From: Tolypeutes matacus
Lineage: Eukaryota; Chordata; Mammalia; Cingulata; Chlamyphoridae
Direction of reading: 5' to 3'
Assembly: GCA_026826555.1 (NCBI GenBank)
Contig: JAKSZT010053764.1
Span: forward strand, 14,437,206 to 14,501,205
DNA length: 64,000 nt
Shown here in pieces: positions 44,401 through 56,563 of the stretch. Both the position numbers and the translations under genes were made by a program. The notes under the pieces were generated by a model. It searched no databases. It was not told the origin of the DNA and was given only the letters and a program-made list of their open reading frames with translations. Every line of letters starts with the position of its first letter. Position 1 is the first letter of the stretch.

Positions 44401-47364
44401 TCTGCTTCTGAAACTTGCAAGTGGGGTCCATCTACACTTAACTGTGGAATTGGCTGATTGAAGATGAAGGATGGAGGATAGAGGGAATCAAAACCCCTTC
44501 ATTTCCAGCCGGGAAGTTGATAACCCTTGTTATGTGGATACCAAACATATGGCTAAAAGTTTGCCTGATGTACTTGGAACGTACAACATGCACTCATCAA
44601 AGCTAAAAGTATTAAAAGAAATGGGAAAATGATCGACTTGGAAGACACCCCTCCTTTGCCCTTTGATGTCCCTGTTTCTGTTGAATTGTCCCCATCAGTT
44701 TTTGTCTCCTCTTTATGTGCTCCGTTAGGTACTTCTGCTCCTGTTCAGAATATCTATGCTCTTTAAAGCTGCTCACTGTACCCCTTGCCCAGAAAGCTTC
44801 CTTTATATCCTTTTATAAAATGTCCCACCACCTGGAGACCAAAATCAGGACAGGGTTCCTCCTCTAACCCCTGTAAGTCTGACTTTTCATTTCTTCATTT
44901 TCAAATAAGAAATTGTTTATAGTTATGCATTTCTGCCAGATATCCCAACTTCTGAGAGATTAACTGTAGCACTTGGGGAACACCATTGCAAAAGAGGTAA
45001 TATTTCACTTTGCATCTCCCTTTCCTCTTCTTTCTAAAATGTAAATTCTACGCATTCTAATTTTTCAAATTATGAACGATATTGTTAGTGGAAGTTTTTA
45101 AAGAAAATTATTTTAGCCTAAATTCTTACAGGTTGATTCTCAATGTTTAAGTTCTGGTTATTTTCACGGCTAATATCTTTCCTGAACTACAGTGGGAAAG
45201 TCCCTTGCAACGTCATTTTACCCCCTACATCTTTTTTTATATTTCTTCTCTGGGAATAAATACTCACAAATCAGTATCTTCTACCCCAAAATTAACATCC
45301 ATGATAATCTACCTTCCAACTCAGTCATGGTATGACCCAAATATTTACTTGTACAAATTGCCTCAAACTCAGTCCTTTGCAAAAAATAAATTTCCTTCAT
45401 CAATATTTGGCATTATTCTACTATGAAAATTGGATCCAGTTACAAACGCCGCATCTTCCTTTGATGCATCCTGAAGATGTTTCCTCCAGAAGTGTGAGGG
45501 ATGACAGAGGCCTTCAAGCAACCCTCAGGGATGCCTCTTCTCTTTCCCCTTGGATGAGAAAGGAGAATTCAGGACTGGGGCAAAAGCAGGGGCAGTACTT
45601 GTTTGGCTCTTATTTGAGGTTCTGTTTTAAATACCACCTCACTTTCCCTATCCCATACTCCCTCTAGAATTTGAGTTCATGTATAATAACCTGAGGTTTT
45701 CATTCTATTTAGTATTATCCTTCATTTACTTGACTGAATATTATAGGTGAAGTTAGTCATAGCTACATGTCCAAACATCTTTTTGCATCTGGAACTTATA
45801 CAGAAGCCAAAGAGATGGAGTGAAAACCAGGACCCCTGCCCTTTGAGGTTCAAAGTTATGAGAATATTTGATGGACTAGGGTGGCCCTGACAGGTACATC
45901 TATCAGGAGAGGGGAACAGAGTGCCTCCAAGAGAAAATACCTTCTGAGGGAAGAAGGAGTCTCAGTTCACACCCAGGGCTCATGAGGTAGGCTCCGCTTG
46001 TCTAGGAGAAGACTGGTTCGAGTATAGGTTTCAGTTTCCATGAAGCTTCTTGCTGCAGAGGGCCTTCACCAAAACTACCAGAAATTCAGGGGACTGGACA
46101 GGATGGGAGGAAAAATAATATAAAATGAGGACTTTGGTTAATCTGCTCAGATTTTCTGGGTTCTGTGACCCCACAGGACTGAAGAAACACATAAAGATTC
46201 TTGAACCTAACAAAGGGAAAACAGCCTTCTCCCCAGCAAGTGGATAAGATTCAGTGACATTCTACTTTGATTATTTTTTTAAAGTGACCTTATTTTGTGC
46301 TCTAAACCCATTCTGTAATTGAAGTAGAAATATATATACACACACACAATAACTGAGTATTTTGCAATCTCCCTTTAGGCCAAGAAAATATACATGGTGA
46401 AAATTCGGGACCCTTACCCCTCAGAGGTCCACTCTAGTTCCCTTTGCAGAAGAGCTGCCTCTAGCCACACACCACACAGAGAATATCATATAATCCAAGT
46501 ACGTGAAAGGTTTTTGACTGTGTCCTGTACTGGTTATAACCTTCTGCTATTCATAAGTGGAAGGCACTTAGCAGAGGTTTACCACCACCCTTCCCTTACC
46601 AAAGTCCTTCTCCACACTTCTTAGATCGAATGTAAAACTTATTCGCTACATTTATTTAGAAGAGTAATCAAATCACAACATCTCGTACATCGACCCTCCA
46701 TTCTCAAAAAGAACAAACAGGTCGTTGAGGTCATTATTACTCTAACATTTTCACAGTTTTTCCTCAGCAGTTGATCCTTCTTTTCATGAGGTATTCCAGA
46801 AATGAACTCTGTTTCTCTCCTAAACTGAAGCTCACCCAAAACTCCTGATTCCTTCAATATTGACTCATGCATATACATTCCTTGGGTTCACCACAGCCTC
46901 TTCCCGAGCAACTGTAAATGACACCTCACAACAAATCTCTGACTTTCTGGTGCTAGCTCCCTCTTCTGGACCCCAAAAGCCAAAGATATTCTTAAGCCCT
47001 CTTTCCTCTCTACTCATATGCTTCCATTGTTCCCTCCCTCTTCCTCCTCACTTTTTCCTTCCTTTCCTCCATTCTGACCCAGTTTTTCAGTTCTTCTGTC
47101 TCTTTCCTCTCCTTCAAAGTTCCATTGCCATGAGCTGGACCAGGGCTCCAAGTACAAAGCCACCACAACATACTCTTCCTCAGCTGTCCTTAATGTATTT
47201 CCTTCTTTGCTAAATTCTGTAAGGCTTATGAGTTCCATCACTTTATCTGTCCCTTGTGACCCCCACCCTTTCCACTCTTTTCTTCTTGTTCACTATCTAC
47301 TCAGCTATAATTGATCCTAGACAACAATTCTCCTCCACAAATCCATTTAGCAGGAATATTCACT
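44401..47364. other. Unassigned sequence
   Basis: Mixed AT-rich and pyrimidine-rich sequence. A TA/CA microsatellite lies at about 46331-46350. Open frames at 45205-45667 and 46860-47213 lack any domain signature, and the second reflects pyrimidine bias. Nothing is called. Confidence 0.45.
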
Positions 47365-47570
47365 TATGGGTAAAGTTTCTTGGCCATCACAACAAACCAA
47401 TGAGGTTGTCATTATTATTATCACCCATTTCAGATATGAGAAAATTAAGGTTGAGTGAAGCAAAATAACTTTTCCAAGCCCATAAAGCTAGTAAGTTGCA
47501 GACCCAGGATTCAAACCTAAGACCATCTAACTCTAAAACCCACGATCTTTCAACAGTGCCACGATGCCTT
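47365..47570 (-). repeat. MIR SINE
   Basis: One of the clearest MIRs: TTATTATTATCACCCATTTC, AGATATGAGAAAATTAAGG, GCCCATAAAGCTAGTAAGT, GACCCAGGATTCAAACCTAA, in antisense order. Confidence 0.85.
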
Positions 47571-48559
47571 TGCATGCATACGCATGGCCTCTTTGTGGCT
47601 TAGTATTAACCAGTATTATTAATTTTTCATAAGGATTTTTGCACTTAAATTCAAAGGCACATTTGGTGCTTGAGAATGAGGAAAGCAGAAAGAGATTAAG
47701 GCAGGAAAAAGATAAGCAAGGATTTTCTTGAGAATATTAAACATATGTTGGGAGGGGTATCATTTTGTATTCCTAAAGGTAGCTACCCCACCCCAAAGAG
47801 AACTTCATCTGCTGATTTTCTTGTATATATATTAAAGTTTTTAACACACTTAAGTTCCTGAAAATTACAAAGGGGAGTACACCAAGGTTTGTATTAAGAA
47901 ACAAGCACAGCTTTTTAAAATAAATTCAAGTCAGGAAAAGAGAATTTCTCATTGATAAAGAAAACTTGGAGACACTTATCCAGCAAGGGTAATAGAAGGG
48001 GTAAATCTAAGAGGTAGAAACCCCACCATTGCCAAGATCTGGTCAGTGAGGCCAGAACGCAGAGCTGAAGTGAGCAAGAAGAAGAATATAAACTCCGATC
48101 CAAGTGAGGAGCAATAATACAACACAGAGATAGCACAAGGAAGGCTGTTCACCCAACAGAATGCTGAGTTAGATGACGAAAGGAGAGCACTCCCCAATAT
48201 ACACACAGTAAGCTGGGAGCCTACTGGCAGAGGGAGGGCATCTACAGAGGGAAAACAGAAAGCGTGAAAGTGATCAAATGTTCACTTGCCCAAGAAGTGG
48301 ACTCCACCAACAACAAATTTACCCCAGGATTCAAGAACAATCTCAAGAGAAACCATTGAGAGGCTCCCAAAGGAAGTCTATATGAAAGGTTTATTACAAT
48401 AAAATCACAATTTTGTATCAGAAAAAGGATTTAGAGCTTACCTCATTTGATATTCTAATTGTATAATATTATATATGCTATATTGTAAAAAAACAATGCA
48501 TTTGACATTGGAAGACCTAGAGGAAAAAAAGGTAAATAATTTAATAAACAGTAAATTAC
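47571..48559. other. Unassigned sequence
   Basis: AT-rich, no recognised features. Two overlapping minus-strand frames at 47915-48206 have no family resemblance. Confidence 0.4.
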
Positions 48560-48755
48560 TAAACAGAAGTATTCTGAGCATTGCTATCTTGTATAATCTT
48601 CATTTGACCATGAAGTAGAAAGTACAAATGTTTGTGTCCCAGTTTTACTAATGAGAGAAAGAAGTCTTAAAGAGGTTAAGTAAATTATGTTCGTCAGCAA
48701 GTGATACAGAAATGAAACTGTTACTCAGATAGAAGCTTCCTTATTTCTAGTTGTA
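48560..48755 (-). repeat. MIR SINE
   Basis: Antisense MIR: TCCCAGTTTTACTAATGAGA, TTAAAGAGGTTAAGTAAATT and CAAGTGATACAGAAATG. Confidence 0.7.
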
Positions 48756-49259
48756 GTATAATTTGCTGTATTTTCCTTTGTAGATGAAGTTACACATGTA
48801 ATGAAAAGAGAGTTCGTTGAGAAGAGAGAAAATGGAAAGTTTTCAGCTAAACAGAGAAATCAAAATCAGTGTCCTTTTAAAAAAAGGATCAAATAGAATA
48901 ATCAGATACCATCTTTAAGTGTGTAAGCTTAATTTTAAAAGGATTAAACTACTCTCCTGGGAAATTACTTTCTTCTGAGAAACTTTGTTCCCTCAAACCA
49001 CTTTTTATTTATTTATTACCTGAAGAGTTTAAATAAAGATAATAAATTGCATGATCAATAGAAACAACAAAGTTGCTTTGCTTAAAGCTGATAATAGAGG
49101 ATAGAGATTTTCCATGAATCATTGAAAAGGCTCTACAAAGAGGTTTAAACTCTCCTGTGTCTGCCCTTCTCTTTCTCTCCATTTTTATAGAGCTAACTCC
49201 TAAGTCTACACAGGAAAAGAACTCAAGCCTATCCAAGTCAACCACTCATAAAAAGATGC

Positions 49260-50380
49260 AGAGTACAAGGTTAATATTTTTTAAATAAATAGTATTTTTA
49301 TATATAGCAACAAATAATTGTTAAATGAAATTTTAAAATTCCATTTATAATACCAAAAAATACAACACTTATGAATACGAAACAAATGTCATGCAAGATT
49401 TCTTCATTGAAAACTGTAGAACATTGCTGAGAAAAATTAAAGACAACAAATAATTGGAGAGATATACAATGTGTATGGATTTGAAGGCTCAATATTGTTA
49501 AGATGTTAATTCTCCTCAATTTGACCTACAGACTCAATGCAATGCCAATCAAAATTCCAGAATTCATTCTTGGAAAAGTTGATCCTAAAACAAATCAATT
49601 TTTTAAAAAGAAGAACAAAGAATTCTTGGTAACTGAATTGAAGACAATATAAAAGTAACAAAAAACAAGACAATGTGCTATTGGTATGAGGATAGACATA
49701 CAGATCAATGGGCAAGATTAAAAGACATATATGGTGAGTTGATTTTTTTTTATAAAGAGTCCAACACAATCCAATAAAGACAGAAAAGCTTATTAAAAAT
49801 TAATGCTGGAACAACATATCCACTGGAAAAAAAAAATAGCAATCCTTATTTCATAACAAACAAAACATTAACTTGAAATGGACCTTAGACTTAAATATAA
49901 AAGCAAAAACTATAAAACTCCTAGAAGAAAACATTTGAGAAAATGTTTGTGACCTTGGGGTGGGCACAAAAATTTCTTAGGATATAAAACACACATGAAA
50001 CATAAAAGAAAATCTTGATAAATTGGACTTTATCATAATTTAAACTTTTGCTCTTTGAAAGCCATTGTTAAGAAAATGAAAAAGCAAATCACAGAATGGG
50101 AGAAATTACTCTCAACATATATCTGACAAAGGTTTCCATCTAGAATATAAAGAATTATTACAACTAAATAACAAAAATTCAACCCGTAAAAAAGTAGGCA
50201 AAAGATTGTAAAGATGTTTCACCAAAGAAGATAATGTAAAAATACCCATAAAAAGCCACTCATTGTTATTTACTAGAAAAATACAATTTTAAACTACAAG
50301 ATGCCACTCCACAATCATTAGAATGACTGAACTTAAAAACACTAAAAAATTCCAAATGCTAGCGAAGATGTAAACATAGG
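49260..50380 (+). mobile_element. Old L1 ORF2 C-terminal fragment
   Basis: The order of blocks matches L1 ORF2: GACTCAATGCAATGCCAATC AAAATTCCAG, then AAACTATAAAACTCCTAGAA, GAAAATCTTGATAAATTGGA and AAAAGCCACTCATTG. It is an old, heavily broken fragment with no complete frame. Confidence 0.7.
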
Positions 50381-50925
50381 TGTATGCAATTATTAAAACT
50401 CAAATTCTTAAAATATATGAATTTTATTTTATGTAAATTATACTTCAGAGTTGATTTTTAAAATTGAAATAATATAGTAAAATGCCTAGCCTAGTCCTTA
50501 ACAACTTTAGGTGGACAATAAGTCTTAGCCATTACTACTTCTGATTATTTCCTTTATTAGGAATTCTTGAATGATCATTCTCCTGGGGTCTGGTATATCT
50601 TTTCCCCCTCTCCACCCTTCTCACAAGAAAAAGCCATTTTGTAGTAATCCTTTCTTTTTTCCATCACTGGTGTCCCCTGATACATTTGGAACTTTATGCC
50701 CTACATTGAATGCTGTAAACTTGTTTGTGATATAGCAATTTGAACTGCAAAAACTACATTTGAAATGACAGCGCTTGATTGGCTTTCAGTACTTATATTT
50801 TCAAAGGATTTAAAATATGGTGTCTGAGCCATTCATCCCTGAGCACCTGAATATTTTCATTAAGGGTCAGAACTATACTTGGCTGACCCCATAAAAGGAA
50901 GTGTTCTTGGTCTCTCTCTAGTTCA
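50381..50925. other. Unassigned sequence
   Basis: No recognised repeat or gene. Confidence 0.35.
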
Positions 50926-51432
50926 TCAAAGACAACTGGACACATTCCCCCCAAAACTTGCTACCAATGTGTGGCAGCCATGGCACTGCACTGCTCAGAC
51001 TCTCTTCGAGAGAAAACCTGCTCCTAGAGGAGGAGACTGACAGGCTTCTGCTGCTGCACCACTGGGATCCACGGTAGTGTTCATGCCAAGCTCATGCAGT
51101 CCCCAAACTGCTCCCAGTGGCTGACCACATACAATGGGGATCCTAAAGCCAGCCGTGCCTGACTAGCACGGGACTCCTTTAATGAACAATCTTTTCTCTG
51201 GGACTCCTGAATAATCTAGCTGAGACTTTCTCAGAACTTTACTAGTCTGGCTTTTCCTTTCCTTCCCTCTCTCCTTTCGCAAGTGCCGCAAGACCTGCAT
51301 CATGGTCTGAGGCTCTCCTCACCTACTCCTACCTCCTCTCCCCTTCATGCTTCACAGGCATTTCCCCCAGCAAATCTCATAACTTCTCATTTCTTCTTGG
51401 TATCTGCTTCCTGAAAGACTCAAGGTGACACA
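50926..51432 (+). mobile_element. Old ERVL LTR-like element (LTR16-like)
   Basis: Ends with GGTATCTGCTTCCTGAAAGA and CTCAAGGTGACACA, which resembles the 3' terminus of LTR16/MER21-type ERVL LTRs (ATCTGCTTC, then a CTGACACA-like end). Upstream CAGCAAATCTCATAACTTC occupies the position of the polyadenylation region. The 5' boundary is a guess. Confidence 0.4.
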
Positions 51433-52539
51433 CCATTACATCTGCTAAGATTCACTGTCAGAAATGGTCTTCCCTCTGTCACATGATGAAGGACCCAATT
51501 TCCTTGAAGCCTCCTGAGATGTTAATATGACTCCACCCCTTCTTCTAAAATGTCAGCATGCTTGTTTAAAGGATTTGGAGTAGATCAAGGATGGGGGGGT
51601 GGAGAGTTGAAAATCAAATTTCCCTGGCTAGGATAAATACCCTAAGTACTCCCCAGGGATGATCAGTATTTATAAACTCCACCACCACCAAGTCAACAGT
51701 TTGTACTGCTGATACCACCAATTTGACATTGGACTTCGCTGGACTTTGCAGAGACATCAATGCCTCTGGATACTTAAGTAGTAGCCCCCCATTCTGCCTC
51801 TAGTCATCTCTACTCTTGACATCCAATTCAAATTCTGTTACTCTAAGTAATGGTGATTCTAAATTCAAATAACATATAAGATACCACATAAGATGATGAT
51901 AGCCCAAAGCAAAAAAACTATTCTCATGCAAGACAGCCAAACACATAACTACTTATACAGAAGAAAAAGTTGCTTCTCACTCCATTCCTAGAATTGAATA
52001 ATTAGCCCATAATAAAATAAACAGCTTGTTGTAGAACAATCCCCTCTCTGAGAACAACTATAAAAACGGAGCAAGAAGGCGGATAATGGGGAGGGGCAGG
52101 GAGAGAGAACAAACTGTTTTAAGGCATCAGAGAACTGTAGAATCAAGACAGAGAAAGGGAAGCACAGAGAGAAAGGTTTGGTAGAGAAATGGGTCCAACA
52201 CTTGGCACCACTTTTCCAGTCAAAGCGTTTGTTGGTTTGAAACCTGCAATCGAGACTGAGAAGCTGAGCAGAGAACTTGATAGTTTCGTAGAGCTGGGGG
52301 CACAAGGAGTTCAGGGCCCAGAAAGAAGGGAGGCGTCTGGTGAACTTCAGACTTTCGGTTGGGATCACCCAGTGCCACTCCTGGAACTAAAGGTGAGCCA
52401 AAAATAGACCAGCACTCGTAAGACTGAAGCCCAGCTTTGGATCTGCTCATTCCCTGATTATATTAAGGGGGTGTGCCCATATTTTAACTGCTACCAGGAA
52501 CAAAAATAATTCCTGGAGGAATATACCATCATTCAGAGC
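51433..52539. other. Unassigned sequence
   Basis: Nothing recognised. Open frames on both strands at 51988-52450 overlap one another and show no conserved motif. Confidence 0.4.
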
Positions 52540-54060
52540 CTCAAATATTCTCTACAATTTTTAAACACAATGATTGGCATTGATCAAAAACAACGAGGAA
52601 CAGCAGGAGACAAGAAATCAACAATAACAAAAGAAAGAAAGAAAATAGAAGCAGCCACAAAGGAGAGCCAGCTATAGTTGTTATCAGATGCAGACTTTAA
52701 AATAACTTCATCGTCAACATAATATTTGAAAAGATGGAGAATGTTATCAGAATGGAAAACTATTAAAAAGAATTTAATTGACAGTACATAACTTAAAATA
52801 CAGTAACTGAAATTAAGTACCCAATAGATAAATTTATCAGTAAATCAGACATAGTGTGGGAGATAGATCAGATCAGAAAATATTATTCAGTCTAAAGCAA
52901 GAGAAAATGGGACAAATGCAGAGAAGAATGTAAAGGGTTTGTGAGATATGGTGAAAATATTAATGTCTTTAATTAGTGTTCCAGAAGAAGAAAAGAGAGA
53001 ATGGCACTGAAGCAATATCTGAAATACAATGGCAGAGATTTTTCACAAGTGAATGAAAGAAATCAAATCACATGTCCAAGAGCCTCAGGTAACTTGAAAC
53101 AGGATACATATCAAAGCAGCAAGGGGGAAAAAAAGTCACATTAACTTCAAAGAAGGAACAATATGAATGACAGTTGTCTTCTGAATAATCAATAAAAGGC
53201 AGGAAACAAATTTATATTCTCTCCTAAGTGCTGAAGCAAAATAATTGTCAATCTAGAATCTAATACCCAGAAAAAAGTTCATTCAAAAATTAAGGCAATG
53301 TAAAGGCATTTTGATTTCTGCAAAAACTAGAGTATTTGAACCACACTAAAAATAAAACTGTGAAAGATTTCTTTAGGCAGAAGGAAAATGATCCTAGATG
53401 GACACATGGTGATGCAGGAAGGAATGAAGAGAGTAAACTATAAATGTTAATAAATATAAATGAATATTGACCTTATCATATGATGATAATGTATTTTGTG
53501 GTTATAAATACATATAGAAACAAAATACATGACAATAATAGCAAAACAGGCAAGAGAGGATAAATACAGTTACAGTGTCTTAAGGTCCCTGCACTGTCTG
53601 GAAAGTGGAAAACTACTAATTTTATATTGATATTAATAAGAAGAAAATGTATACTTAGGCTAACCACTAAAAGAATAAAACAATGTGTAACTAATAAGTG
53701 AACAGAGGTAAAAAATGGAATAATTTTAAAATAGTTCTATAAAAAAACAGGAAAAGATGGGAAAGAAACATAGAACGAGAGGTACAGACAGAAAATAGGT
53801 GATAGATTTAAACCCAAATATATCAGTAATTATATTGAATGGAAATGAGTTAAATATTTAAATTAAAATCAAAGATTTAGAAAACTAGATTGAACAACTA
53901 TATGCTACTTATAGGAGACACACATTAAATAGAAGGTTACAAATAGTTGAAAGTAAAAAGATAGAAAATTAAAAGCTGGTGTTGATATACTGTTATCACG
54001 TAAAATAGTCATTAAGACAAGAAGGATGAGTAGGCAAAGAATATTTCAAATTATTATATA
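52540..54060 (+). mobile_element. Old L1 fragment: ORF1 and start of ORF2
   Basis: A decayed ORF1 at about 52560-53400 (TGTTCCAGAAGAAGAAAAG; AATCTAATACCCAGAAAAAA; AAAGATTTCTTTAGGCAG) is followed by a spacer and the ORF2 endonuclease start (ATATCAGTAATTATATTG, AATGGAAATGAGTTAAAT) near 53820. The family is an old L1M type. It is cut off before the rest of ORF2. Confidence 0.65.
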
Positions 54061-54109
54061 AGCCACTTTACTAGAGTGGAACCAAACTTCATCAAAAGTA
54101 CAGGTCTAT

Positions 54110-54292
54110 TACAGATCTTCTACCTAAGAAACCATGTCCTTCCCAGCGCCATTCTGCTTCTGAACACAGCATAATCTCAACTAGCCTATGGAGTATCTTG
54201 GTGCCCTTCATAACAGAGCCAATATTGTCCTTTCTTACTGAAGTTAGTCTGAGTTTGGTTTCTGTCACTTGTTACCAGTGTTCCTGACTAAA
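54110..54292 (+). mobile_element. Old MLT1-like LTR fragment
   Basis: The end GTCTGAGTTTGGTTTCTGTC then ACTTGTTACCAGTGTTCCTG resembles MLT1J-type LTR ends; the upstream part is eroded. Confidence 0.4.
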
Positions 54293-54984
54293 TATACTTG
54301 CCCTGTAGAGCTTGCATTCTAGATGGGAAGAGGAAGATAAGTAGAGATAAGTAAGGCTTAAGAAAGATTGACTTGTCCTATTTAATCAGCTGAGTCAAGG
54401 AAAGTGTAGGGCAGAGTTTTCTTGGTTGTCAGTTTAGTGGTCTTTCCATTTTCTTGAAGCTTGGGAAATTTCCTTCTCTAACCAGCCACATTCATTATTT
54501 AAACTCATGCCAGTCAGTGTCACGAGGATCTCCCAAGAGAAGCAGGTAATGGCCAAGTTTACTCTTATACATACTCCTGCAACTCTAGTGTTATGCTTTA
54601 CTGAGCCTCCCAATTAGAAAACTCTTAACTGGAAACTGGGTCTGACAATTTATGTAGAAATTGACTACCCAATTGGAGAGATTCAAGAAGAATTTACAAG
54701 ACCTTCTTGCTTCCCATCTCTTCACAAGCAGCTGAAGTTAGGCCATCCCTAAAGGAAACAAAATACAGCTTTTGTCTGGGGAGGGGAGAAGAAGGGCACA
54801 TAGCAACTCATTATCATATTATCTGCAACTGATCACATTAGCTTATCAATGAGTCAGTCAGAGAGGTGGGGAAATGGGCCACAGGCTAGTTATATTTTGA
54901 TAAGGTTTATGGTTGAATGAAACCCAGTACAGGACAAAATCAGTCTTTCAGGGTCAGAAGGAGACTACAAGGAATTAATGTCAT
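54293..54984. other. Unassigned sequence
   Basis: No recognised features. Confidence 0.4.
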
Positions 54985-55307
54985 TAAAAACAAGGAGCGG
55001 AATGCTTAGAACTCAAATGTTGCTGGTGGGAATGCAAAAAATGACACAATTACTTTGGAAAACAGTTTGACATTTTCTTATAAAGATAAACATATACCTA
55101 CCATACCACTCAACAATCCCACTCCTAGACATATACCCAAGAGAAAGGAAGCAATATGCTCACATGAAAGCTTGTTCATGATGTGTGCTGTGGTTTTGTT
55201 CTCAATCATTTAGAACTGAAAACCACCCAAATGCCTTTCAACTGGTAAATAGATAGGCAAATCCTGGTACACTCACATGATGAAATAATGCTCTGTATTA
55301 AAAGGGA
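54985..55307 (+). mobile_element. Old L1 ORF2 end fragment
   Basis: GCTGGTGGGAATGCAAAAAA, then CCCACTCCTAGACATATACC and CTTTCAACTGGTAAATAGAT are the C-terminal ORF2 blocks of old L1s. L1-C begins directly after it. Confidence 0.7.
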
Positions 55308-55572
55308 AATATGGAGAGATCCAAGCTGGCAAAGTAGGAAATGGCAGGCTGCACCCCTCCTCCAGAAGCTGTGGGAAGGTAAACACGGGCAATTCTAAAG
55401 ATTTAGAATAAGTGGAACAAAGTGTCAAAGAAGACCCTTAACAGAAAACCAAACAAAAACAAAACCCTAGATAAGAGAGAGAAACTGACCAAGAGAATAA
55501 ACCCATCAAGATAAACAGAGGACTAGACATCAGCAAAAAATTACAAGCCATACTAAGAAACAGGAAAATAAA

Positions 55573-56440
55573 GTCCAGTCAAATGAACAAACTAAAAAGT
55601 CAGGAGATGCAGAATGTAGAACAACTAAACAAAGATGTTCAAACAAATCTCTAAATCAATTCAATGAGATGAAGGAATAGATAAAGGATATTAAGACAAT
55701 GACACTGAGTGAACATACAGAAGAAATTGTAAGCATACATTACAAAAAAAATGGATCTTATGGTAATGAAAGGCACAATGGAAGTATTAAAAATACACTA
55801 GAATAACAACAGCAGATTTGAATAGGCAGAGGAAAGAATTAGCAAAGTGGAAGATAGGACATCTGAAATCACACAGATAGAACAGATGTTTAAAATGGAA
55901 AATTCAGCAGTGACTCAGGGAATTGAATAATAGCACAAAATGAACAAACATAGCATTATGGATATCCCAGAGGGAGAAGAGGAGGGAAAAGGGGCAGGTA
56001 GTATGTTTGAGGAAATAATGGCTAAAAATTTCCCCACTCTTATGAAGGACATGGAGGTACATGCCCAGGAAGCAAAGTGTACTCCAAGCAATAAATCCTA
56101 GCACTCCTTACTCTGAGACATATACTAATCATATTGACAAACACCAAAGATACAAAAAGAACTGTGAAAGCAGCAAGAAAAAGAGATCCACCACATATAA
56201 AGGATTGTCAATAAAATTAAATGCTAATTTCTTATTTGAAACCATGGAGGAGAAAAGGCAGTGGTATGACATAGCTAAGGTGATGAAAGAAAAAGATTGT
56301 CAGCTAATAATTCTGTATCCATCAAAACTGTGCTTCAAAAATGAGAGATCAAAATATTCACAGATAAACGAAAATTGAGAAAATTTGTCAACAAGAGTCC
56401 TGCTCTTCAAGAAATACTAAAGGAGTTCTGCATGTTAAAA
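55573..56440 (+). pseudogene. L1-C ORF1 remnant
   Basis: Same order as the other ORF1 copies: a coiled-coil region with several early stops, a central domain, and at 56220-56400 a C-terminal domain (METMEEK-type start region, RQWYDIAKVMKEKDCQLI, LYPSKLCFKNERS). A frameshift near 56350 separates the last block. Non-functional. Confidence 0.75.
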
Positions 56441-56563
56441 GGAAAAGACAGGAGAGAGGTTTGGAGAAAAGTACAAAATGAAAGATTATTAATAAGGATT
56501 AACAGAAGAGGTAAAAAGAGAAAAAAAAATAAGATATGACATATATACACCTAAAGAAAAAAA